64,000 bases of DNA from Enoplolaimus lenunculus (Eukaryota; Nematoda; Enoplea; Enoplida; Thoracostomopsidae), in NCBI GenBank assembly GCA_030248215.1, contig JASANG010000507.1, forward strand, positions 58,359-122,358, in the 5' to 3' direction. Positions 35,483 through 46,400 of the stretch are shown piece after piece. A program made the translations under genes and the position numbers. The stretch's first letter is position 1. Each line of letters begins with the position of its first letter. Under the pieces are notes generated by a model. That model was given only the letters and a program-made list of their open reading frames with translations. It was not told the DNA's origin and made no database searches.

Positions 35483-36918
35483 CCATCAAATAAGCATACA
35501 CTTTTCATGCTTTGACTTCAGACCACGTTGAATTGAAAATCCTGGTTAATACCAGACGGTTTATTGGTTATACGTGTATTTATTGCCTAAGCCTGAGTAG
35601 ATGCATCAAATCAAGGCAAAATTGTGACAAATTTTCAGCAGGTATGGAGTATTTTTGGGGTTGATTTCATTTAATTATACAATCTGCTATAACTAAAGCG
35701 TAAAAGAAGCTAAAAATGCAACAATTTCTTGAACATTCGAGGCAAAATATTTTCACGGAACAATATTTATTGCAAAACGAATCGTTAACCCAAACAGGTG
35801 TTTTTACGGTTTGTTATGCCAGACCACACATTTAATAAACCGTGCATTAATAAGCCTATAGCAGCCGGTTTTAGGTTTTTGAAACCTGTTTCGTTGCACC
35901 AAAAGCGTTTTTTTGTTGTTGCTGTTTCGATCACCATTAATTAATATTATTTGCTGTCTGTACCAGAATGATAGCACGTTTAGGTAGTGCAGGAACGTAC
36001 CGAGGCTGTCCATTTTAAGATAGGATACGAAAATCTAAAAGTTTTTTGCCAGCGAGCGCATTCAAACGAAAAATGTACTTCAAGTTGGTTCTGCATTTTA
36101 AAAAGTGCAATTTTTTTGATTCTTTCCTGAAAATTTGTCAAGATTTTAAATGCATTTTGCTGTCCGCCTTTGTATACGCTTGTGATGCCTATAGCTTTTA
36201 CAGTTTTGTTTTTGCTTCTATGTATTGAAAGATCGTTGCTACAGATATCGATTTGTCGCATTTTATACTGTTTTTAGGTTTGGGGTAGAAAAAAACAATG
36301 CACGCAATGATTGCTCTACTGTGAAACAGTCACCGCATAGATCGAGCATTTTTAGTGTTTGTTGCAAAATAAAATTGCAGTTGCATCACGACTGCAATCG
36401 AGCGTTGGTCGGTGTTTTTCGTTTTAAGTTTCAGCGGTTTGAGTCGAATTTTAATTTTGACTACAAACAAACGGCACTTTACATCGGCCCATGCAGGCAT
36501 AGAGATACGAAACGCTACTGGCCGTTTCTGTGGACGTTCCTCGTAACCACAACATTTAAAAAAATTTCATCATAATCAGTGGTAATTTTATTGTTCTTTG
36601 GGCTCGTCTGTTTTTTGAACTGTCAAAACGATATTTCTGCAGACGGCGTTTACACGATAACATTTCGGAAACTAAAATGCCGACAAGAGTTTTTTGTCCA
36701 GTTTCGCATTCTGAGTTTTGGCAAAATGCATTCTTATTCAGGTGACTACAGTAAAAAACACTGAATCTGTGTGAAATAAACAGAAAACTTCAATTTCGTC
36801 AAAATTTCTAGTACTAAAGATGAAAAATTGGCGCATTTCATACACTCCGTTGCAGTCAGAGTGTCAACGTTTCTTGAAAACCCCGAACACAAAGTACGTG
36901 ATACGGCTTCAAAAAGCT

Positions 36919-37117
36919 GGCCAATGTGAAGAACGGGCGGATAAACATATTCCTAAGCCTAAGCCTAAGCCTAAACCTAAGCGTAAGAATGAGCATATTC
37001 ATAAGCCTAAACCTAAGCCTAAGCCTAAACCAAGTGAAAAAATTAGCCTAAAGCTTAAGCTTACTCTATATTGCAGACCCACAGAAAAACGTTCCGCCCC
37101 TAATCTTTACATGGGCC
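36919..37117. mobile_element. TTAGGC-type MITE
   Basis: Left end GGCCAATGTGAAGAACGGGC and right end TAATCTTTACATGGGCC around two AAGCCT arrays. The flanks AAAAAGCT and AAAGAGTT are only loosely similar, so the target duplication is worn. The open frame running through it translates the hexamers as Lys-Pro repeats and is not a gene. Confidence 0.75.
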
Positions 37118-37379
37118 AAAGAGTTAAAGAGGCAAATGCGTCGATGTTAACAACTGGATATGGAAAAACTTTGACACAAAAAGGTAAACAACTTCGTTAC
37201 GACCTCAATTTGAGTTGATGTTCCAAAATATATAAACAATTGATATTTTTTCCAAATAAGCGATCGTAACAGGCAGTGCTTTTTTTGTTCCGCTTCAAAT
37301 TGCGGAAAACAAAACTTTTTTCTTCATACCTACTCTTCTAATAAATGCTGAATAAGTGAGTATGGGTATAAACGTTAAT

Positions 37380-37560
37380 ACTGTAGTGACCCGAATAAGA
37401 GGGTCTCCATTTTGAGTCCTAATCAATAAGAGTCTGTATCCCTAATAAGAGTCCGCATCCTTAATAAGAATCCGCAAGCGGATATAGTCCATAAACCCTA
37501 AATAGAGTCCATAAATGTCAATTATCCATAATTGTAGTCTATATATGACTCCAGGACCAA
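37380..37560. mobile_element. Fragment of the CAGTGGCGGATCC hAT-like family
   Basis: Contains GTAGTGACCCGAATAAGAG, repeated AATAAGAGTC words and CATAAATGTCAATTATCC, matching the middle of the element at 28445-28833. Both terminal repeats are missing. Confidence 0.65.
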
Positions 37561-37940
37561 ATTAAGTTGAATTCGACACATCAAAGCATACTTAGGTTTT
37601 GAAAGTACATTCAACCTTGCATTATTGCTCAAGCTTTAAACCTTGTGGACACCTTTATAAATCGCTGTACCTACAATGTGCAAACAAGTTCAGAAAATTG
37701 GTCAAAAATTTACGTCAACCTGAAAGTACTGTTAAGGGCAACAGTAGCCTGTCATTGTCAGAAACATCATACCGACCAAGTGCAAAAGAACTTCATTCTT
37801 CCATGCAGGGACGCAAGACACAGTCCAAATAACTGAAACTCTAGTGATTCCAGAACGTGGCAAAACCCTAATCCCAAAACTTGTCTTGTAACTAAGAGCT
37901 TCCACAGTGTTTGCATAATATATACGTCCAGTAACAATCT

Positions 37941-38163
37941 ATAGGCCCGTAGCCAGCTCACCTTGCTAGGAAGGCTCAAAAACTTTCAGGAGGTTCATTC
38001 AAGGGTTCTTAATATGACTTATACAAGCAAGGTTGAAAATTTGCTAAGGGGGGGCAAAATTTTTCCAGGCGAGCTGAATCCCCATGGATCTTTTGGCTAC
38101 GGACCCGTTAAGTTTTTCAGTAGGGGGCTAAACCCCTATGCCCCTCCGTTGGTAACGGGCCTG
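37941..38163. mobile_element. GGCCCGTAGCC-type palindromic MITE
   Basis: Left end TAGGCCCGTAGCCAGCTCACC is mirrored at the right by TTGGTAACGGGCCTG, with TTCAAGGGTT, AAGCAAGGTTGAAAAT and GGGGGCAAAATTTT blocks inside. Flanks ACAATCTA and ACAATCGA agree in 7 of 8 positions. A second copy of the family follows at 38798-38960. Confidence 0.7.
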
Positions 38164-38498
38164 ACAATCGAACCTTTTGCTAGCTTTCTCACCTTACAGT
38201 CTAAAGCATTTTAAATTTCATTTTTAAAACGGTCCGGCTAAATTTCAAAATTTCATCCTTTTTATTTACGCGTCATTAAATTTGTTTTTTTTCGTATATT
38301 TCATTATTTACTTTAACGTTTTAATTTTAAATCTGCTTCCAGCAGACACATCTGAATTTGATTATCCCCGTTCGTATGGAATATTTTATTCGAATCTGTG
38401 TTAAAATGTTATGCCAGTGCCTGTGTACGTTTCACCAAAACTAGCCAGACTTGAGTACTTGATCAATTTCTCCATACACTTGTGTTTAAAATTTGATG

Positions 38499-38709
38499 GG
38501 CCACTGTAATACTTTAAGGGGCGCGTAACAGTAGATTAAGCGTATTCCTAAGCCTAAGAGTAAGCCTAAGCCTAAACCTCAGAGTAAGAATGAGCATATT
38601 CCTAAGTCTAAGCCTAAGCCTAAGCCAAGCAAAATATTAGTGTGAAGCTTAAGATTACTCTATTCTAATCCCACAGAAAATCGTTCCGCCCCTGATCTTT
38701 ACATGGGCC
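38499..38709. mobile_element. TTAGGC-type MITE
   Basis: Left end GGCCACTGTAATACTTTAAG is of the TTTAAGGGGCG sub-family, whereas the right end CCTGATCTTTACATGGGCC is of the AAAGATCAGGGG sub-family, so the copy looks like a hybrid. Flanks ATTTGATG (38491-38498) and ATTCGATG (38710-38717) agree in 7 of 8 positions. Confidence 0.8.
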
Positions 38710-40174
38710 ATTCGATGGAAGACAAAATCCAACTCCCTGTTTTCCTAAACATCAGGCTTTAGCCGAAAGCTAACGTTAAAGCTTAGCTTATTAAGCAGGC
38801 CCGAAACTAACTCACCTTGCTAGGAGAGCTGAAAATTTCTCAGGAGGGGAATTCAAGGGTTTTCAATGAATTACAAGCAAGGCTGAAAATTTTGGGGGAG
38901 GGCAAAATTTTCGCAGGGGGCTGAGCCTCCATGCCCCCTCCCCTTGCCTACGGGCCCAATATTAGACCTATGCCTAAGACTGACTACATCCTAATTCTGC
39001 GCCTAAGTGTATTCCATGTTCCGGACATTGGTTGTTTCCGAAATCCTACTGAGGTACGACTTAGTACTTAAGTACGGGCTAAGTAATTGCTTAACTATTT
39101 TGCCGTTTTTAAAAGTGTACTTAAGTTAATACTTAAGTCGCCGAATACATTCGATATACTACAAATTCACCGCTCACGCATATTAACCTTGGTCTAACTA
39201 AAATTATAGACTAATGATGTCTCCATAATATAAATAAAACACAACTATTAGTTCCTTGTCATGACAATGGCCGATATTTGGTGTTGTCTTTGGTTGTGCT
39301 CGAAAATTTAAGTCCTTTTACTTAAGTCGGCGACCTAAAACTTGATCCTGGAATTATATAAAGCAGTCAGCCTCGAAAACTGGCATATAACTTCGAATTT
39401 GACCAAAAGAACGGAATCAAAGTTTGGAAACATTTTCACATTATGCATCGCGGATTTATGTAATTTTTGGGCCATAAGTAATTACTCACTCAGTAGTTGA
39501 CCGTAGCTAAAACTGTTGGTTTTTCACTAGTGGGTGGAACATTTTTGTGGTTCCCACGCTCCACAAGGCAAGCGTAGGGGAGCTTTTCACTTGTAACATA
39601 AAAATGTTTTGTTTTCCTGTTTTAAAAACTAGTTTCTAGTGCGAAAATTTTTCGTTAATTTTGCGTTATGTTTTTCAGGGGGGCGGGGCGGCTGCTCACT
39701 TATGCCCTCTGCGGTTTGAACGAATACTTAGCAGAATGGGTGGCTGCAACACCCCTAAAACCAAATTTATGTGGTGGTGGTGGTGGTGGTGGAAATCTTT
39801 CCACTGTGGGGGGAAACTGCAAAAGTGCCGGATTTTACACATCTTACCAATGGCTAACTGAGTATATGTTTTCTCTGTCGAACAACAAGCCAAGATTTAA
39901 TGTTTGCATTAAAACTTTCGGCTCAATACGATGGCTTGTTAGACTTCCATCTCGCAGGCTAGCCCTAAGCCTACGCCCACGTCTGAGTTATGCAAAATCT
40001 CATAATTCCGAAAATTGCGTGGTATTTAGGATAGCCCCTCATATGATTCGTACTCATATGCTTAGTTCAACAACGGAAAATTATTGCAGCAGTATATAAT
40101 ATGCAAATTTAGATTTATACAATATTGTTTTCATGTGAGTCCAAATTTGTGATGTAAACAAGTACAATATATTT

Positions 40175-40386
40175 GGCCACTGTAAAGAACAGGGGCAGAA
40201 CAGTATTATAAACATATTCCTAAGCTTAAGCAAGCCTAAGCCTAAGCCTAAGCGTAAGAATGAGAATATTCCTAATTGTTAGCATAAGCCTAAGCCTAAG
40301 CCAAGCAGAGAAATTACTCGAAAGCTTCAGCTTACTCCATTGCAGGCTCACAGAACAGCGTTCCGCCCCTGATCTTTACATGGTCC
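40175..40386. mobile_element. TTAGGC-type MITE just upstream of the transporter start codon
   Basis: Left end GGCCACTGTAAAGAACAGGG and right end CCTGATCTTTACATGGTCC. It ends 61 bases before the transporter ATG at 40448, so it lies in the promoter or the 5' UTR. Confidence 0.78.
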
Positions 40387-40447
40387 ATACTTTAAATGTG
40401 GCTAAAATGAATTTAACTTAAACGATCAACTTGATATTGAATTGAAA

Positions 40448-43400
40448 ATGGGCTCAGCCGAAGCTGATATAATTGATGAATTTGCACAAGCGATTGTGGT
40501 GCCGCCTGATGGAGGCTACGGATGGGTAATTGTCGCTGCATCGTTTGCGTGTAACTTAATCGTCGACGGGATGATATTCACGTGTGGTCAAGGATTTCAA
40601 CCGATTTGGGAACAATATTTTGATGTTAAATCAAGCACTGCGGCATGGGCCGTTTCACTGCTATCAGGCTGTTACTTGATTGCTGGTAAGTGGCTTATTG
40701 TTGCTTTGATTTTCAAATAACACGTTTAGTAAACAAAAGGTTGTCCTTTATGTGGCTGGGACCATAAAGTAGCCTTAGGATTGGACTTAAGGGACCGTAT
40801 TCTCAAACGCGTATTGCAACTATCATCAGTTAGCGATAGGTTTTCAAACTAGCTAACTATTGCAATTGCTGAACTCAAAATTAGTACAGGAGTAGTGTAA
40901 ATCAAATGCGAAATATGTGCGAAATTTTCAGTCTCAGCATTCACTGGTTCGAAAGTTACAAAACATATCGCCAACTGGTGATAGGTGCTACATACATTTG
41001 AGAATACGAGCCTGGGCGTTAAAGCTTCGAAAGTTAAGTTAAGCCTAAGGTTACGAAAACAATGAATACTAGTAAGATGAAAGCGTTTGCCTTTTATCAA
41101 ATTAACGCTACTGTGACAACAGTCCCGCGAGCCAGCTCACCTTGCTAGGAAGGCTCAAAATTTTTCAGAAGAAACATACAAGGGGTTTCAATGACTTACA
41201 AAGCAAGGTTGAAAACATTCTACGGGGGACAATATTTTTCCAGGGGGCTGAATACCCCCTCGCCCTTTTTGGCTATGTGCCCGTTAAATGTGAGGAAGTA
41301 AACAGGTATCGCTTGTTGACTGTTGCAAACACTGTTTTCATTTGGTGTTTCGATGCCGCTAGCGGTTGGTTTTTTTGTAATAAGCTAAATATTTCACGGT
41401 AGCATACCAGGATCGTACCTACCATATTATACAGTACATCTTACGAGGGGCGCAAAAGGTTTCAGCGGCACAGATGGCATGCGAGAACACCCAAAACTTA
41501 CCAGCGGAGCCAAAGATTTATCTGGAAGACAAAACCTGACGATTAGGGTGTTTCAAGAGTTCTTCTATCACTGCAGAGCACAGTAAGGTGGTGTTTTACG
41601 AAAAATCACAACTCACAATCAGTTACATGGGCATTTGTACACTTTCCCCACACAAGCTTGAGCCCAAAGCTTAACCCTAAACCTAGGCTTAATCCTAGAT
41701 CTAAGACTAAACCTAATTTAAACCAAAATCTAAAAAATACACGAAAAATAAACGACGGCATTCAAATGATTCAGTGTTACTAAACGTTATTTACCCAACA
41801 AAGAAATTGTGCTGATCCTTGACTCCAATTTAATTCCTGGTTCACTGGGCTGGCCAGGCAAAGTGCAACCAGGAATTAAATTTTAGTCAAGGATCAGCAC
41901 AATTTGGCCAGGCAAAGTGCAACCAGGTATATGAGTTTTAGGACCAATCGTCAGTGCACTTGCAAATTTATTTGGTTGTCGTCGAGTTGTGCTTGCTGGT
42001 ACTTTTATTGCGTTTTGTGGCTTTATCCTGAGCATGTTTTCACCAACTATGCCATTTTTACTGTTTACGTTCGGAATACTCGGCGGTAAGGTTGTTTACT
42101 TGGGATTAACGTTGCATACATGTCGTAGCTCAAGTCGTAATTCAGCCCAATTCCGAATTGGTCTAATCCAATGTGGAATTACGACTTGGGATAGCCCAAG
42201 GCGGAATCGTGACAGATAAATCTGTACGTTTCCAAATTGGTTATTTGGCAGTTGTAATCCTGCTTGTTTTCCCTTTGCTCTGTAAAACAAATTGGTAGCC
42301 AATAGGTGGCGATTATTTTGCCAATCAGAAAAAAGTATTCGCATCAACCAATCGTATTTGAGTATGGCATGAAGGTAGTAATCAATCACAAGGCGTAGAA
42401 TTACGCCGTAGGCTAGCCCAAGTCGTAATTACGCGCTGGACTAGTCCAATTCGGAATTCGGCTAAATTACGACTTGCGCTACGACATAATACTACAGATG
42501 TATTCATCACATCATTGCAGAAATACAATGTAAATTTCAATGAATTGATTAATCAACCTAGAAAAAGAATTAGTTTTTTGGTTATTTTTGAGGAGCTAAT
42601 AATTCACTCTGAGCTGTGAGTTGTGAAAGATCTAATGTTGAGTTTATACTTCTGAGCGAATTGAACTTATTCTGAGTTAAAATCAACTCACTGGAATTTA
42701 CAATGTACAATGGCGGATCGATCCTTTCACGATGAGGAGATCCGAGCGAAATAAACCACACCTTCTTGCGACGACACCCTTCCGAATGTAACAATTTCAA
42801 TGAGAGTAGCGGATTGCTTGACCGTAACGATGAAACCCGTCACTATTATGCATTCAAAAATTAATTTTTTTTGCCAACGGCTCTATCTCAGACAGAAGTT
42901 GGCCATCTCTGGAACCCCTGAAATCCATCAGCATCCACAACCGAATCCATGATGCAAGCAGGAGAAATCAAGGGGATGCATCGTCCGAAAGTTTGTTCGA
43001 AAACGCACTTTTACAGGTTATAGAATAACCTTGCAAAAGCTGAAAAAATTATTGTTCGCTACGCTGGATCCGCAAAAAAAACAATTTTAGATGCCATTTT
43101 ATTATTTTCCGAAGTAAAATGCTGACTACGTTCATGATACTCATTAATAACCAAATATATTATTTGACAAAAATATTGCAGGCATTGGATTCGGTCTCGT
43201 ATATATGCCGTCAATAGTCATAGTAAGCTATTATTTTCACAAACGTCGTGCACTTGCAACCGGTATTGCGGTATGCGGATCAGGCATTGGGACGTTCGTT
43301 TTTGCTCCGTTAATTAATTTCCTTCTCAACAAATACTCGTGGCAGTCAGCGTTGTTGATTTTGGCCGGCGTTTTGCTTAATTGTGGCGCGTTTGGTTGGT

Positions 43401-46400
43401 TGTACAAAATGCCTGAACCGACCCGGTAAGAGTTAAACGAGATCACCTTGAGACCCAGTGGACAACCGATGATTTTGCATCCGGTTTTGCAGAAAATTGT
43501 GGTGACCTCCGGCTGCTCACAGATACGTTGTGCTATTCGCTAAAGGTTGCGTTTAAATTTAGCCCAAATTTGAAAGCTGTAATTGCAGAAATTGTCTCAG
43601 AAACGAAGCTTACAACTTAATTTTTAGCAACGCGAGCAGTAAAAGATTGCTAATAAAATTTGTAATTTTTCAACATGATTTAACCGTTAAAAAACGCAAG
43701 TGTCTCCGCATTTTTACTCTTAATGAGTATCCTTGAGTCAAGCACCGTAGCCAGCTCACCTTGCAGGGGAGCAGGTAAAAATTTTTAAGCAGGGGAATTC
43801 AAGGAGTTTTAATGACTTGCAAGCAAAGTTGAAGATTTTCTATGGAGGGGAGGGCAAAATTTTTCCATCGCTTGTCAGTTTTAATTCATTTTGTAGGCAA
43901 CAAGTCAAACAACTGGAAACGCTGTACCAGACTGAACAAGAAAATGTCAAATCGTGCGCGAGTATAACTGGGATCGGACAGGACGGCAATGGAAGACCTG
44001 CTGGAATGAACGTAGAATATCGGCGCGGCGCACGTCAAAGGCATTCGTTTCAGAAACAAGACACACAAGTTGACAATGCGCCAGAAGAATTTTGTGGAAA
44101 AACAAGTACGCAAGTTATTATCACGAAAAATTTGCAATTTTTGTCGTGTAACAAATTCTAACAAATTAATCAATTTTTTTTTGCTTGCAGTCACAAAATA
44201 AAGGTCTTCTCCGTGGGACGGAGCCAAATCCGACATTTGACCATAATTCGTTAAGCAATTATCTAATTATGAACAATTTTACACCGTTCGACTCAGGTGT
44301 ACAAGCTTCATCGAATGGTTTATGATTTGTCAAACTTATTGAAAAAAATTTTTTTGGGCCCCAAGAGAAGCGTTGGGATTTTGAAAAATCGAACTTTTAA
44401 AAATTCAATCGTAGGCGTGGAATGATCAGGGGAGGTTACAAGAAGCTCAAATATGTAAAAAAGTTTCAAAATCAAACCGTTGATGGGCAAACGAGAGCTG
44501 CGGGAGGGATAACGGAAAACGCGCCCCCCCCCCCCAAAATCAAACACCAGCTAAAATAGAGATTACAAAAATTCGAAAACAATGGCACGGTCTCTCCAAA
44601 CCCCACCAATTCGGAAAATTGAATTAGGCTTCTTGATTGATTCGCTCGCAGGTCTTCATTTTGTGTGTCTACCGTATATTTTTGGATTTTCTGCTTCCAT
44701 AATTCGCTAACAAAATTAAATTTATTCAAATTTTCAATTCCGTCACTTTGAGGGTCAAACCGTTGTTTTTCGCTGGATTTCAAATATACTAAGCTTAAGC
44801 TTTAATTTTAATTTCTTGCTTATACTTAGACTTAGAAAGGTTTAGGCCCAGGCTTAGGGTTACATCATTACGCTGACGCGTAGGCTTATACTTGGCTAAA
44901 GAATATATACTAATACTATATACTGTTGCGCCCCTCAAAGTCAGATGGGCGTTTAAAATTCCATAGATGGAAACATTTCAACAGTGACCACAACGACTAC
45001 TTCATCTGGCGGTAGGCCCAGGCTTAGGGTTACATCCTTACGCTGACGCGTAGGGCTTATACTTGGCTAAAGAATATATACTTATACTATATACTGTTGC
45101 GCCCCTCAAAGTAAGATGGGCGTTTAAAATTCCATAGATGGAAACATTTCAACAGTGACCACAACGACTACTTCATCTGGCGGTAGGCCCAGGCTTAGGG
45201 TTACATCCTTACGCTGACGCGTAGGGCTTATACTTGGCTAAAGAATATATACTTATACTATATACTGTTGCGCCCCTCAAAGTAAGATGGGCCTATATTT
45301 CCATAGATGGAAACATTTCAACAGTGACTACAACGACTACTTCATCTGGCGGTAGGCCCAGGCTTAGGGTTACATCCTTACGCTGACGCGTAGGGCTTAT
45401 ACTTGGCTAAAGAATATATACTTATACTATATACTGTTGCGCCCCTCAAAGTAAGATGGGCGTTTAAAATTCCATAGATGGAAACATTTCAACAGTGACC
45501 ACAACGACTACTTCATCTGGCGGTAGGCCCAGGCTTAGGGTTACATCCTTACGCTGACGCGTAGGCTTATACTTGGCTAAAGAATATATACTTATACTAT
45601 ATACTGTTGCGCCCCTCAAAGTACGATGGGCCTATATTTCCATAGATCGAAACATTTCAACAGTGACCACAACGACTACTTCATCTGGCGGTAGGCCCAG
45701 GCTTAGGGTTACATCCTTACACTGACGCGTAGGCTTATACTTGGCTAAAGAATATATACTTATACTATATACTGTTGCGCCCCTCAAAGTACGATGGGCC
45801 TATATTTCCATAGATCGAAACATTTCAACAGTGACCACAACGACTACTTCATCTGGCGGTAGGCCCAGGCTTAGGGTTACATCCTTACACTGACGCGTAG
45901 GCTTATACTTGGCTAAAGAATATATACTTATACTATATACTGTTGCGCCCCTCAAAGTACGATGGGCCTATATTTCCATAGATCGAAACATTTCAACAGT
46001 GACCACAACGACTACTTCATCTGGCGGTAGGCCCAGGCTTAGGGTTACATCCTTACACTGACGCGTAGGCTTATACTTGGCTAAAGAATATATACTTATA
46101 CTATATACTGTTGCGCCCCTCAAAGTACGGTGGGCCTATATTTCCATAGATCGAAACATTTCAACAGTGACTACAACGACTACTTCATCTGGCGGTAGGC
46201 CCAGGCTTAGGGTTACATCCTTACACTGACGCGTAGGCTTATACTTGGCTAAAGAATATATACTTATACTATATACTGTTGCGCCCCTCAAAGTACGGTG
46301 GGCCTATATTTCCATAGATCGAAACATTTCAACAGTGACCACAACGACTACTTCATCTGGCGGTAGGCCCAGGCTTAGGGTTACATCCTTACACTGACGC

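Larger units (their letters stand above)
25337..40447. other. 15-kb gene-poor stretch between hydrolase and transporter
   Basis: No exon with family resemblance was recognised on either strand. Open frames longer than 100 codons fall in the 33-bp satellite or over MITEs, and others have no support. The stretch is a mosaic of TTAGGC-type MITEs, hAT-like elements, GGCCCGTAGCC-type palindromic MITEs and the satellite, with AT-rich unique sequence between. 27150-28440 and 30130-30840 hold nothing recognisable, apart from a possible GGCCCGTAGCC-type fragment near 30620-30700. Confidence 0.55.

Noticed and set aside
36820-37218. 132-codon frame with KPKPKPKP repeats
   Set aside because: It translates the AAGCCT hexamers of a MITE; no homology or splice context.
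39668-40099. 143-codon frame with a Gly run upstream of the transporter
   Set aside because: The Gly run is a GGT microsatellite, the rest has no recognisable domain, and the frame opens in low-complexity sequence.
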